A stretch of DNA of 64,000 bases, from positions 1 to 64,000 of the forward strand of contig JAFVQD010000011.1 of NCBI GenBank assembly GCA_017504965.1, in the 5' to 3' direction. Of this stretch, positions 33,604 through 42,341 are shown piece by piece. The notes beneath the pieces were generated by a model. It saw only the letters and a program-made list of their open reading frames with translations. It did no database searches and had not been told where the DNA came from. How positions within the stretch are numbered: the stretch's first letter is position 1; each line of letters opens with the position of its first letter. The DNA comes from Bacteroidales bacterium. GTDB taxonomy: Bacteria > Bacteroidota > Bacteroidia > Bacteroidales > UBA932. The translations under genes were made by a program, and so were the position numbers.

Positions 33604-36600
33604 TCAGATGTATTTTGCTTGTGGGTGAGAGATGATCATACCGCATACCGATGTGGTGGGGACCATCGCATATGATGATGTGAGGGTAATCCCGAGCTCC
33701 CTCTCCGGGTCAATAATCCCGAGTGCCTTCCCTTTAAGTGAGTGGTCAGGGATAGAGTTGTATCCGAATGCAGGGCGGATGATTCTGCACCCTTCGGAGA
33801 TTTGCCCCTCCATCCATTCGGCAGTAGCCTCTGCCAGTCGTGCGCATAGACTCTCCCTGAGGAGATGCTCATAGGATTTGCAGTCGCAGCATTTGTGGTG
33901 ATCCTCCACTTTGATGGCAAAAAGTCCTGCAGTGGAGGTGATTGGGCTTCCCTTCGGGGCAATGAAATCGGCTACAGAGATATATCCTTCCCCTTTTTTG
34001 AGTGACCTTCCTGCTTCAAATCTGTGGACTCCGTCCAATATTATCGTCTCATCTTCGCTCTGGGCATCGAAGAATCTCACCTTGAGGGATATCTCCACAT
34101 CCTGTTCCACAATCATCCTGTCAAGCATCCCGATAGCAGATTCATAGCACTTTTCTGCCTCCGGCTCAGTATAGATGATTTCGGGATATTTCCCTTTGAA
34201 TCCCCAGAAACTCAGGAACATAGTCCAGTCAATTTTATCCACTACCGTCTCTATCCGGAGTTTGTGGACAGTGAGGTTATGCTCTCCGAATTGGGAGGGG
34301 AGACGATAACTCTCTTCAGGATAACGGATCCTCTCTTTTCTCGCTTGCCCAATGGTGGCTTCGCCATCTCTTCTGAGGTGGAGTTCCCGGAGCCTCTCCT
34401 GCCCCTTCCGAAGCAGTGAGATGGTCTGCAGAGGATCTTTCTGGAGCCTGTTGAGGGTGTTTGCACAGTCAGATGCACTGTGGGTATGGATCACAGGATG
34501 AGAGTAGAGAGGTGCGAGTTTGACAGCAGTGTGCAGGTCGGAGGTGGTCGCTCCACCTACAAAAACGGGTATCTCCATTCCTGACTCCTCCATCATCCTG
34601 CAGAGCTCCTCCATATAGGCGAGTGATGGGGTGATAAGTCCGCTTACCCCCACATAATCGGCCTGGTGCTCCACTATGGCCTCCAGAATGGTGGTGTTCT
34701 CCACCATCACACCGAGGTCTATCACCTCGATATTGTTGCAGGATAGGACTATGCCCAATATATTTTTCCCTATGTCGTGCACATCACCTTTGACAGTAGC
34801 GAGTACCATCTTTCTCTTCCTGATGGAGCTTTCGCTCTGCGCACTCTCCATATCCCCCTGTAGCAGATCGACCCCCTTTTTCATTATTTTTGAGGACTTT
34901 ATAACCTGTGGAAGGAACATTTTCCCTTCGCGGAACTCTCTCCCTACCACCTCCATACCGTCAAGCAGCGGACCTTCTATAATCTGCAGTGGAGTCATAA
35001 TCTTTTTTGCCTCCTGAAGGTCACTTTCCAGGTATTCTGCGGTTCCGGTAATCAGGGCGTGTTCGAGCCTTTTTTCGAGGGATAATTCTCTCCACTGCTC
35101 TTGTCTGACCTCTGACGACTGAGTGCCGGCCTCCGATTTTATCCTTTGGGCCAATAGGGTCAATCGCTCTGTAGCATCGGGATCTGAGTTGAGAACCACA
35201 TCCTCTACCGCTTTCAGTAGGGATGGCTCTATCTGATTGTAAACCTGTAGCATAGATGGGTTGACGATCGCCATATCAAGCCCACTGTTGATGGCGTGGT
35301 ACAGGAATACAGAGTGCATCGCCTCGCGGACAGGGTTATTCCCCCTGAAGGCGAACGAGAGGTTTGAGACTCCACCAGATGTTTTGGCTCCGGGGAGATT
35401 CTCTTTTACCCATTTTACTGCCTTGATAAAGTCTACGGCATAGTCATTGTGTTCGGGAAGCCCTGTCCCGATGGTGAGTATATTGTTGTCGAATATGATC
35501 TCTTCCCCTCTATATCCGCACACTTGTGTGAGGATATCGTAACTTCTGCGACATATTGCGATCTTTCTTTCATAGTCGGTGGCCTGTCCCTGCTCATCGA
35601 AAGCCATCACGACTACCGATGCTCCAAGCCTGCGTATCTCCTTCGCCTTACGGATGAACTCCTCTTCACCCTCCTTGAGGGAGATGGAGTTTACGTAGCA
35701 TCTCTTCTGGGTGTTTTTAAGACCGGCGAGGATGGTCTCCCAGTGGGATGAATCTATCATAAAAGAGGCTTTGGTGATGTCCGGATCGTTCGATATGATT
35801 CTGATGAATCTCTCCATCTCAGCAGGGGCATCAAGCATAGGATCATCCATATTGATGTCTATGATAGTGGCTCCGTCCCTTATCTGGTTACGGGCAATGA
35901 GTGCAGCCTCTTCGTATTTTTTCTCTGCAATAAGTTTGGCAAATTTTCTGGACCCTGCCACATTGGTCCTCTCACCCACATTGACAAACAGACTCTCTGC
36001 GGGAGCTTGTGGGGTAATGGCTCCGAATCTGCGTGGAGGGACCCCTTCGAGAGCAGCTTTAATGGCTCTGATATGGTCAGGGGTGGTTCCGCAGCACCCC
36101 CCTGCGATGTTAAGATAGCCCTTACGGGCAATGTTTCCGACAAGATCTGCGGTGATTTCGGGGGTCTCCGGGTATCCCCCCAGTGTGTCGGGGAGCCCTG
36201 CATTAGGGTATATGCTCACTGCGCAAGGGAGCTTTCCGGCCAATGAGGCGATTACCGGCTCCATATCGGCAGCTCCGAAGGAGCAGTTGAGACCGAAACT
36301 GAGGATAGGGTAGTGGGATAGTGCCTGGTATAGCTCCTCCACGTGTATCCCTGTGAGGATGCGTCCCTGACGGTCATTTATGGTAGCAGAGATCATTACA
36401 GGTATCTCTGTCCCTCTCTCTTCCTGCACAGATGATATGGCATAAAGGGCAGCTTTGGCATTCAGCCCGTCGAAGATGGTCTCTACCAGAAGGAGGTCCA
36501 CTCCGGCATCGATGAGCCCTTTTGCCTGCTCTGCGTAGCACTGTGCCATCGCGTCAAATGTGATGGCCCGGTATTCGGGGCTGTTTACATCGGGAGACAG

Positions 36601-36885
36601 CGACAGCATCTTCGATGTAGGGCCCATACTTCCCGCTACAAATACGGCTCTCCCTACAGCTGAACTCATCTTGTCTGCCTCCTCTCTGGCTATGGCAGCA
36701 CCATTATAACTCTCCTGATATGAGAGGGAGTTGAATGTGTTTGTCTTGATAATATCTGCTCCTGCCTCTATGTACTCTCTGTGTATCCGTCTTAACATCT
36801 CAGGGGTATCTCCATATTTCTGGAGCATAGTCCCTGTAGCACCGTCGAGGATGAGTATTCTTTCTCTGATGAGTTCTCTGATCAT
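33604..36885 (-). CDS. metH: Cobalamin-dependent methionine synthase
   Basis: MetH transfers a methyl group from 5-methyl-THF through cobalamin to homocysteine. Four modules are visible: the homocysteine domain (1-300) with zinc cysteines in GLNCSFGA and GGCCGTTPDH; the pterin domain (about 315-580) with VGERTNVAGSRKF; the cobalamin domain (about 640-870) with VKGDVHDIGKN carrying the cobalt-binding His; and the activation domain (about 885-1090) with RPAFGYNSIPDH. At 1093 residues it is shorter than the roughly 1200-residue E. coli protein. Loops in the homocysteine domain are reduced, notably after ATGTMLQKYG, where about 30 residues are missing. No riboswitch precedes it. A hairpin terminator lies 18 bases before its ATG, leaving no obvious room for a promoter. 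Confidence 0.96.
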   Translation of the reverse strand: MIRELIRERILILDGATGTMLQKYGDTPEMLRRIHREYIEAGADIIKTNTFNSLSYQESYNGAAIAREEADKMSSAVGRAVFVAGSMGPTSKMLSLSPDVNSPEYRAITFDAMAQCYAEQAKGLIDAGVDLLLVETIFDGLNAKAALYAISSVQEERGTEIPVMISATINDRQGRILTGIHVEELYQALSHYPILSFGLNCSFGAADMEPVIASLAGKLPCAVSIYPNAGLPDTLGGYPETPEITADLVGNIARKGYLNIAGGCCGTTPDHIRAIKAALEGVPPRRFGAITPQAPAESLFVNVGERTNVAGSRKFAKLIAEKKYEEAALIARNQIRDGATIIDINMDDPMLDAPAEMERFIRIISNDPDITKASFMIDSSHWETILAGLKNTQKRCYVNSISLKEGEEEFIRKAKEIRRLGASVVVMAFDEQGQATDYERKIAICRRSYDILTQVCGYRGEEIIFDNNILTIGTGLPEHNDYAVDFIKAVKWVKENLPGAKTSGGVSNLSFAFRGNNPVREAMHSVFLYHAINSGLDMAIVNPSMLQVYNQIEPSLLKAVEDVVLNSDPDATERLTLLAQRIKSEAGTQSSEVRQEQWRELSLEKRLEHALITGTAEYLESDLQEAKKIMTPLQIIEGPLLDGMEVVGREFREGKMFLPQVIKSSKIMKKGVDLLQGDMESAQSESSIRKRKMVLATVKGDVHDIGKNILGIVLSCNNIEVIDLGVMVENTTILEAIVEHQADYVGVSGLITPSLAYMEELCRMMEESGMEIPVFVGGATTSDLHTAVKLAPLYSHPVIHTHSASDCANTLNRLQKDPLQTISLLRKGQERLRELHLRRDGEATIGQARKERIRYPEESYRLPSQFGEHNLTVHKLRIETVVDKIDWTMFLSFWGFKGKYPEIIYTEPEAEKCYESAIGMLDRMIVEQDVEISLKVRFFDAQSEDETIILDGVHRFEAGRSLKKGEGYISVADFIAPKGSPITSTAGLFAIKVEDHHKCCDCKSYEHLLRESLCARLAEATAEWMEGQISEGCRIIRPAFGYNSIPDHSLKGKALGIIDPERELGITLTSSYAMVPTTSVCGMIISHPQAKYI

Positions 36886-36902
36886 AAAGTCATTAAATTA
36901 TA

Positions 36903-36935
36903 AAAAGGGTGACCAAAGTGCTCAGTCACCCTTTT
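36903..36935 (-). terminator. Intrinsic terminator between mmdB and metH
   Basis: AAAAGGGTGAC (36903-36913) and GTCACCCTTTT (36925-36935) form a perfect 11-bp stem with an 11-base loop, followed on the minus strand by T-rich sequence. It lies 23 bases after the mmdB stop and 18 bases before the metH ATG, so it may end the decarboxylase operon or attenuate read-through into metH. Confidence 0.8.
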
Positions 36936-36957
36936 GAATGTATTTGGTTATATAGTA

Positions 36958-38100
36958 TTAAGCCAAGAAACCAAGAAGGATACCGGCTGCTACAGCACTA
37001 CCGATTACACCAGCTACGTTAGGACCCATAGCGTGCATAAGTAGGTAGTTGGTCTTATCGTATTCCAAACCTACGTGGTTAGAAACACGTGCTGCGTCTG
37101 GAACAGCAGATACACCTGAGTTACCGATAAGTGGATTGATCTTGTTGCCCTCTTTAAGGAACAGGTTGAAGAACTTCACAAACAATACTCCGAAAGTGGT
37201 AGCGATGACAAATGAAAGTGCACCAAGAGCGAAGATCTTGATTGAAGAACCTCTCAAGAACTGGTCAGCCTGAGTAGAGCAACCTACAGTCACACCGATA
37301 AGGATAGTAACGATGTCGATAAGTGGACCACGGGCAGTCTCAGCAAGACGTTTGGTCACGCCTGACTCTTTAAGAAGGTTACCGAAGAACAACATACCAA
37401 GAAGTGGAAGACCTGAAGGTACGATGAATGCTGTCATAAGGAAGCCAAGGATAGGGAAAATGATTTTCTCTGTCTGTGACACTGCGCGAGGAGCTTTCAT
37501 CTTGATAAGTCTCTCTTTCTGAGTGGTAAGAAGTTTCATGATAGGTGGCTGGATAACTGGTACCAATGCCATATAAGAGTATGCTGATACAGCGATAGCA
37601 CCCATCAAATCGGGAGCAAGTCTTGAAGATAGGAAGATAGCTGTAGGACCGTCAGCACCACCGATGATACCGATAGCACCAGCTTCAGCAGGGGTAAATC
37701 CAAGAGCAAGAGCTATAGCATATGCACCGAAGATACCGAACTGTGCAGCAGCACCGATCAGAAGAAGTTTTGGGTTAGAGATCAATGCAGAGAAGTCTGT
37801 CATCGCACCGATACCCAAGAAGATAAGTGGTGGATAGAAACCTCTTTGAACACCTTGATAAAGGATGTTCATTACAGAGCCCTCTTCGTAGATACCTACT
37901 TGTAAGCCAGGGAACAATGGAATGTTACCGATAATGATACCGAATCCGATAGGTACAAGGAGTAGGGGCTCCCACTCTTTTTTGATACCCAAGTAAATGA
38001 ATACGAGTCCGATAAGGATCATAATCAAATACTGGAAGTTGCAGTTTGCAAAGCCTGTAAACTGCCAGAACTGTACTAGATTATCTAAGATATTTTCCAT
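36958..38100 (-). CDS. mmdB: Na+-translocating decarboxylase subunit beta (MmdB/OadB family)
   Basis: The beta subunit is the integral membrane Na+ channel that decarboxylates carboxybiotin and exports Na+. The 380-residue protein has about 9-11 membrane segments and the residues shown to matter in OadB: Asp in IGGADGPTAIF near residue 150, Tyr and Pro in SYMALVPVIQPP near 174-185, and Asn/Gly/Ser in GPNVAGVIGSAVAAG near the C-terminus. It starts 5 bases after the biotin carrier gene. With the carboxyltransferase, gamma and carrier subunits next to it, it forms a complete pump. Terminator at 36903-36935 follows. Confidence 0.94.
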   Translation of the reverse strand: MENILDNLVQFWQFTGFANCNFQYLIMILIGLVFIYLGIKKEWEPLLLVPIGFGIIIGNIPLFPGLQVGIYEEGSVMNILYQGVQRGFYPPLIFLGIGAMTDFSALISNPKLLLIGAAAQFGIFGAYAIALALGFTPAEAGAIGIIGGADGPTAIFLSSRLAPDLMGAIAVSAYSYMALVPVIQPPIMKLLTTQKERLIKMKAPRAVSQTEKIIFPILGFLMTAFIVPSGLPLLGMLFFGNLLKESGVTKRLAETARGPLIDIVTILIGVTVGCSTQADQFLRGSSIKIFALGALSFVIATTFGVLFVKFFNLFLKEGNKINPLIGNSGVSAVPDAARVSNHVGLEYDKTNYLLMHAMGPNVAGVIGSAVAAGILLGFLA

Positions 38101-38105
38101 AATTA

Positions 38106-38561
38106 TTATCCTAAGATTGCAAGAACAGCACCTTCAAGTACTGAGTCACCTTTTTTAGCGTTGATAGATTTAACTACGCCGTCAGCTGGAGCCTCGATAG
38201 CATTTTCCATCTTCATAGCCTCAAGCATCATTACGGTCTGACCTTGTTTAACAGCGTCACCCTCTTTTACAAGTACATCAAGTACAACACCTGGAAGTGG
38301 TGAGGTAACCTCTGTACCACCAGCTGAAGCTGCAGGAGCTGCGTTGGTAGCTGCAGATGGTCTGCCGGCTGCAGGGGTAACAGCAGGAGCTGCAGATACG
38401 GTAGGTTTAACTACTTTGATAGCTTTTGGTTTAGCTACAGGTTGTTCAAATTCTACAGTGAAAGGGGTGCCGTTAACTTCTACTTTAGCGACAGAATCTT
38501 CCACTTCATTGATGGTAACTTTATAGTCGCTACCATTGATTTTAAGATTATATTCTTTCAT
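38106..38561 (-). CDS. mmdC: Biotin carboxyl carrier subunit of methylmalonyl-CoA decarboxylase
   Basis: This 151-residue protein carries biotin between the carboxyltransferase and the membrane beta subunit. The C-terminal biotinyl domain (about 80-150) has the biotinylation motif EAMKM (VMMLEAMKMENAIEAP) with the lysine near residue 118. It is preceded by a flexible linker rich in Ala and Pro (about 45-80), as in MmdC/OadA carriers. The N-terminal 45 residues form a small beta-rich cap. It lies 23 bases after the gamma-subunit gene and 5 bases before mmdB. Confidence 0.93.
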   Translation of the reverse strand: MKEYNLKINGSDYKVTINEVEDSVAKVEVNGTPFTVEFEQPVAKPKAIKVVKPTVSAAPAVTPAAGRPSAATNAAPAASAGGTEVTSPLPGVVLDVLVKEGDAVKQGQTVMMLEAMKMENAIEAPADGVVKSINAKKGDSVLEGAVLAILG

Positions 38562-38584
38562 TTCTTTCTATTTTACAAGTGAGA

Positions 38585-39505
38585 TTATTTTTTTAGCTGT
38601 GGAGTCTGTCTCAGACCATAAATCTTAGAGCTCCAAGGTGAGTACTTACGTGCCTCGTGTTGAAGGGTGATGGTGAAGCTCTCTTCATCGTGAGCCTCAT
38701 TCTCCTCAATAAACAGGTGCAATGCCACAGAGATAGCTGCAAATGCTTCAGCAGAGTAGTCTTCAGCTTTAGCTTTAGGTGCAGCTTCACCTTTAACTTC
38801 AGCAGCTTTGGTCGCCTTCTCCTGACCTCTTTTTACACTCACTTTAGCGATGCCAGTGAATATGATAGCAAGGATAATAAGGGCAAGGAATACTACACTC
38901 ATAGCAGTAATGGTCATAATCCATCCGTAAGGGTCAACTCTGTACATACGGTCAGATTTGCTCTCTGCATCTACACCTGCGTTGTTGGTGCTTGGAGATG
39001 TTCTGTCCATAACTTGCCAGCCTTCGCCGCATCCGCAGTTTGAACCGATACCGTCTTCAGTACGGCCGAATGTTACATTATCAGGAAGATCTTTCTTAAC
39101 GAAGATCTTGTCGATAATGGTGCGTCCGTCACTGCTTACGAAGTAGATGGTGTCGCTCTCTGCAAGTGTGAAGTTAACGTGGAAAGTACCACGGAATGGC
39201 TGATTGTCAGCCCAGAAAAGGGCGTGCTGACGAGGTTTGATCTTAGTTAGTACGTCACCGCGTGGAATGGCGTATTTCTTAAGGTTGTTGGCATCATTTG
39301 AAAGATAACATCCTCCAATGTCCACAGTACCATAAGATGTGTTGAAAAGTTCTATGTAAGCATTCTGCTGTCCGAAGTCATCCTGAAAATCTGAAGTGTT
39401 GGTCACAAGATATTCATTGATGCGCATCGCACTCTGCTGTTGTGCGCTAAGAGATAGCGACACCACGATAGAACACAACACCAATATGTATCTTAAATTT
39501 TTCAT
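38585..39505 (-). CDS. Lamin-tail domain fused to OadG/MmdD-type gamma subunit
   Basis: The 306-residue protein joins two modules. Residues 1-21 form a Sec signal peptide (SLSLSAQQQ), and residues about 24-150 look like a lamin-tail domain (MRINEYLVTNTSDFQDDFG, YIELFNTSYGTVDIGGCYLS, FTLAESDTIYFVS). After a linker comes a single membrane segment near 195-220 (ITAMSVVFLALIILAIIFTG), then a charged Ala/Lys/Glu-rich stretch and an OadG-like C-terminal part. The OadG/MmdD gamma subunit normally consists of only the membrane helix and tail. The lamin-tail part would lie outside the cytoplasm. Its position between mmdA and the biotin carrier gene supports the gamma role. The fusion occurs in other Bacteroidales to my knowledge, but its purpose is unknown. 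Confidence 0.8.
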   Translation of the reverse strand: MKNLRYILVLCSIVVSLSLSAQQQSAMRINEYLVTNTSDFQDDFGQQNAYIELFNTSYGTVDIGGCYLSNDANNLKKYAIPRGDVLTKIKPRQHALFWADNQPFRGTFHVNFTLAESDTIYFVSSDGRTIIDKIFVKKDLPDNVTFGRTEDGIGSNCGCGEGWQVMDRTSPSTNNAGVDAESKSDRMYRVDPYGWIMTITAMSVVFLALIILAIIFTGIAKVSVKRGQEKATKAAEVKGEAAPKAKAEDYSAEAFAAISVALHLFIEENEAHDEESFTITLQHEARKYSPWSSKIYGLRQTPQLKK

Positions 39506-39519
39506 TATAGTCTAATTTA

Positions 39520-41082
39520 TTATAGAGGTAGGTTATCGTGTTTTTTAGCAGGGTTGGTAAGCTTTTTGGTAGCGAGCTGTTCCAATGCGCGGATTACGCG
39601 GAAACGGGTGTTACGAGGCTCGATAACGTCGTCGATATAACCGTAGCTTGCTGCTTTGTAAGGGTTACAGAACAAGTCGTTGTACTCTTTCTTCTTAGCT
39701 TCAGCGATCTCAGTCTGTTTGGCAGGATCTTCCTCAGCTTTGATATCTTTAGCGTAAAGTACAGCCACAGCACCTTCAGCACCCATAACTGCGATGTTTG
39801 CAGTAGGCCAAGCGTAGTTAACATCACCACGAAGCTGTTTACAGCTCATTACGATGTGTGAACCACCGTATGATTTACGAAGGGTAACGGTAATTTTAGG
39901 AACAGTAGCTTCACCGTATGCGTATAGAAGTTTAGCACCGTGAAGGATAATTCCACCATATTCCTGCTGAGTACCAGGAAGGAAGCCAGGTACGTCTACA
40001 AGGGTTACAAGAGGGATGTTGAAAGCGTCGCAGAAACGTACGAAACGTGCAGCTTTTCTTGATGAGTTGATGTCAAGAACACCTGCAAGAACCTTAGGCT
40101 GGTTTGCAACGATACCAACTGATGTGCCACCCATATGGGCGAAACCTACGATGATGTTACGAGCATAGTCTTTGTGAACTTCGAAGAATTCACCATCGTC
40201 CACGATGCCACCGATAACTTCATACATATCGTATGGAGCGTTAGGGCTGTCAGGGATGATCTCGTTAAGTCTGTCCTCAAGACGATCGATAGGATCTTCT
40301 GTAGGTTTGACAGGAGCCTCTTCCATATTGTTCTGAGGGATGAAGCTGAGAAGTTTGCGGATAGCTGCGATAGCTTCCTCCTCTGTGTCACAAGCAAAGT
40401 GAGCAACACCTGATTTAGAGGCGTGAACAGAAGCACCACCAAGCTGCTCCTGGTTAACTACCTCGCCAAGTACCTGTTTAACAACAGCAGGACCGGTCAA
40501 GAACATATAGCTGGTACCTTTGGTCATAATATTGAAGTCGGTAAGAGCTGGAGAATATACAGCACCACCTGCACAAGGACCAAGGATGGCAGAAATCTGA
40601 GGAACAACACCTGAAGCCAAAATGTTTCTTTCGAAGATCTCAGCATAACCTGCAAGTGCGTTTACACCCTCCTGGATACGTGCTCCACCTGAGTCATTAA
40701 GACCGATGATAGGTGCACCCATCTTCATAGCCTGATCCATAATTTTGCAGATCTTCATAGCAAGGGTCTCAGAAAGTGAACCACCGAATACTGTGAAATC
40801 CTGTGCAAATACATAAACCAGTCTTCCGTCTACTGTACCGTAACCGGTAACGACACCATCACCAAGGAATGTAGTTTTCTCCATTCCGAAGTTTGTACAA
40901 CGGTGAGTCACGAACATATCGAATTCCTCGAAGCTCCCTTCGTCAAGAAGCATCTGGATTCTTTCGCGAGCTGTAAATTTACCTTTTTCGTGCTGAGAGT
41001 CGATTCTTTTTTGACCACCACCAAGGCGAGCCTTTTCACGAAGTTCAATCAGCGCTTTAACTTGTTCAAGTTGTTTGCTCAT
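39520..41082 (-). CDS. mmdA: Methylmalonyl-CoA decarboxylase alpha (carboxyltransferase) subunit
   Basis: The alpha subunit moves the carboxyl group of (S)-methylmalonyl-CoA to biotin, releasing propionyl-CoA. The 520-residue protein shows the two crotonase-like halves of acyl-CoA carboxyltransferases: [20 protein letters not shown] near 22-41, [20 protein letters not shown] near 123-142, the oxyanion region [16 protein letters not shown] near 164-179, and in the second half [20 protein letters not shown] and [10 protein letters not shown]. The same fold serves propionyl-CoA carboxylase beta. The adjacent OadB-type pump, gamma and biotin carrier genes, and the lack of a biotin carboxylase gene, favour the decarboxylase. 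It starts 24 bases after the epimerase gene. Confidence 0.92.
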   Translation of the reverse strand: MSKQLEQVKALIELREKARLGGGQKRIDSQHEKGKFTARERIQMLLDEGSFEEFDMFVTHRCTNFGMEKTTFLGDGVVTGYGTVDGRLVYVFAQDFTVFGGSLSETLAMKICKIMDQAMKMGAPIIGLNDSGGARIQEGVNALAGYAEIFERNILASGVVPQISAILGPCAGGAVYSPALTDFNIMTKGTSYMFLTGPAVVKQVLGEVVNQEQLGGASVHASKSGVAHFACDTEEEAIAAIRKLLSFIPQNNMEEAPVKPTEDPIDRLEDRLNEIIPDSPNAPYDMYEVIGGIVDDGEFFEVHKDYARNIIVGFAHMGGTSVGIVANQPKVLAGVLDINSSRKAARFVRFCDAFNIPLVTLVDVPGFLPGTQQEYGGIILHGAKLLYAYGEATVPKITVTLRKSYGGSHIVMSCKQLRGDVNYAWPTANIAVMGAEGAVAVLYAKDIKAEEDPAKQTEIAEAKKKEYNDLFCNPYKAASYGYIDDVIEPRNTRFRVIRALEQLATKKLTNPAKKHDNLPL

Positions 41083-41106
41083 AGTATCTGATTTTATATT
41101 GTTGTT

Positions 41107-41526
41107 TTATTTGGTTTCGTTAGGGTTTTCACAAAGTTCAGTAAGAACACCTACAGTTGATTTTGGATGCAGGAATGCGATGTTAAGTCCTTCAGCACCT
41201 TTACGTGGAGCTTTGTCGATAAGTCTTACACCTTTACCTTCCATCTCTACAAGTGCATTCTGAACACCGTCAGCTACTGAGAATGCGATGTGGTGGATAC
41301 CCTCACCTCTCTTCTCGATAAAGCTGGCAATAGTTCCGTCAGGAGATGTGCTTTCCAAAAGCTCAATTTTGGTTTGACCGATTTTCAAGAAAGCGGTTTT
41401 AACTTTTTGGTCAGCTACTTCTTCGATAGCGTAGCATTTTAGGCCAAGAACGTTTTCATAATATGGAAGAGCTTCGTCGATAGATTTGACAGCGATTCCA
41501 ATGTGTTCGATGTGCGATAAGTTCAT
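41107..41526 (-). CDS. mce: Methylmalonyl-CoA epimerase
   Basis: This 139-residue metalloenzyme converts (R)- to (S)-methylmalonyl-CoA, linking B12-dependent methylmalonyl-CoA mutase to the decarboxylase. It has the vicinal-oxygen-chelate fold: HIEHIGIAVKSIDEALPYYE near 5-24 with the metal His, KIELLES near 52-58 with a metal Glu, HHIAFSV near 77-83 with a second metal His, and GLNIAFLHPKSTVGVLTEL near 114-132 with the catalytic Glu. It lies 40 bases after yebC and 24 bases before mmdA. Length and motifs are standard. Confidence 0.94.
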   Translation of the reverse strand: MNLSHIEHIGIAVKSIDEALPYYENVLGLKCYAIEEVADQKVKTAFLKIGQTKIELLESTSPDGTIASFIEKRGEGIHHIAFSVADGVQNALVEMEGKGVRLIDKAPRKGAEGLNIAFLHPKSTVGVLTELCENPNETK

Positions 41527-41566
41527 AATGCTTTATTTTATAAATGTATTTGTATTTGTAATCTGA

Positions 41567-42316
41567 TTATTCTGCCATTGACATGGTGTGATATACGTTC
41601 TGTACATCGTCGTCCTCCTCGATTTTGTTGAGAAGTTTCTCAACTGCCTCTTTCTGCTCGCCGCTAAGAGACTTGAGAGGTACATTAGGGATTCTTTCGA
41701 AACCACCTGAGATGAGTTCGAAACCATTCTCTTCAAGATATTTCTGTACAGCGCCATAAGATTCGAATGCGCCGTAGATAACGATCTGTTTGACGATAGT
41801 GCCGTCCTCTTTCTCATCTTCATCCATATAGACATCGTCTACATTCAAGTCGATGAGTTCAAGTTCAAGCTCTTCAAGATCTACAGGCTTGTCACCTTTT
41901 ACTTTAAATACACATTTGTGGTCAAACATAAACTCTACGCTACCCTGTGTGCCGAGTGCTCCACCGAATTTGGTGAAATAGCTTCTGATGTTTGCTACAG
42001 TTCTGTTGTTGTTGTCGGTAGCGGTCTCCACCAAAATGGCGATACCGTGAGGACCATAACCTTCGTATACAAGCTCCTTGTAATCGCCCTGATCTTTCTC
42101 CACTGCTCTCTTGATGGCTCTGTCGATATTCTCTTTGGGCATATTCTCAGAGCGTGCATTCTGGATAAGTGTCCTTAGACGGGGGTTGTTTGCGGGATCC
42201 GGACCACCGGCTTTTGCAGCGATAGTGATCTCTTTTCCTATTCTGGTGAAAACTCGGGCCATATTGCCCCAGCGTTTGAATTTACGTTCTTTTCTGAACT
42301 CAAAAGCTCTTCCCAT
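41567..42316 (-). CDS. yebC: YebC/TACO1 family protein
   Basis: YebC-family proteins are annotated as DNA-binding regulators; recent work links some of them to translation of proline-rich sequences. The 249-residue protein has the family N-terminus MGRAFEFRKERKFKRWG (residues 1-17), FTRIGKEITIAAKAGGPDP near 23-41, NPRLRTLIQNARSENMPKENI near 43-63, GPHGIAILVETATDNNNRT near 92-110 and a C-terminal acidic domain (LLNKIEEDDDVQNVYHTM). It lies 25 bases after the TPR gene and 40 bases before mce; no functional connection to the decarboxylase is evident. Confidence 0.93.
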   Translation of the reverse strand: MGRAFEFRKERKFKRWGNMARVFTRIGKEITIAAKAGGPDPANNPRLRTLIQNARSENMPKENIDRAIKRAVEKDQGDYKELVYEGYGPHGIAILVETATDNNNRTVANIRSYFTKFGGALGTQGSVEFMFDHKCVFKVKGDKPVDLEELELELIDLNVDDVYMDEDEKEDGTIVKQIVIYGAFESYGAVQKYLEENGFELISGGFERIPNVPLKSLSGEQKEAVEKLLNKIEEDDDVQNVYHTMSMAE

Positions 42317-42341
42317 ACCTTAATAAAAATGATTCGTTAGG

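Noticed and set aside
39520-41082. Annotation as propionyl-CoA or acetyl-CoA carboxylase subunit
   Set aside because: No biotin carboxylase gene is present, and an OadB-type Na+ pump, gamma subunit and carrier follow directly, which fits a decarboxylase.
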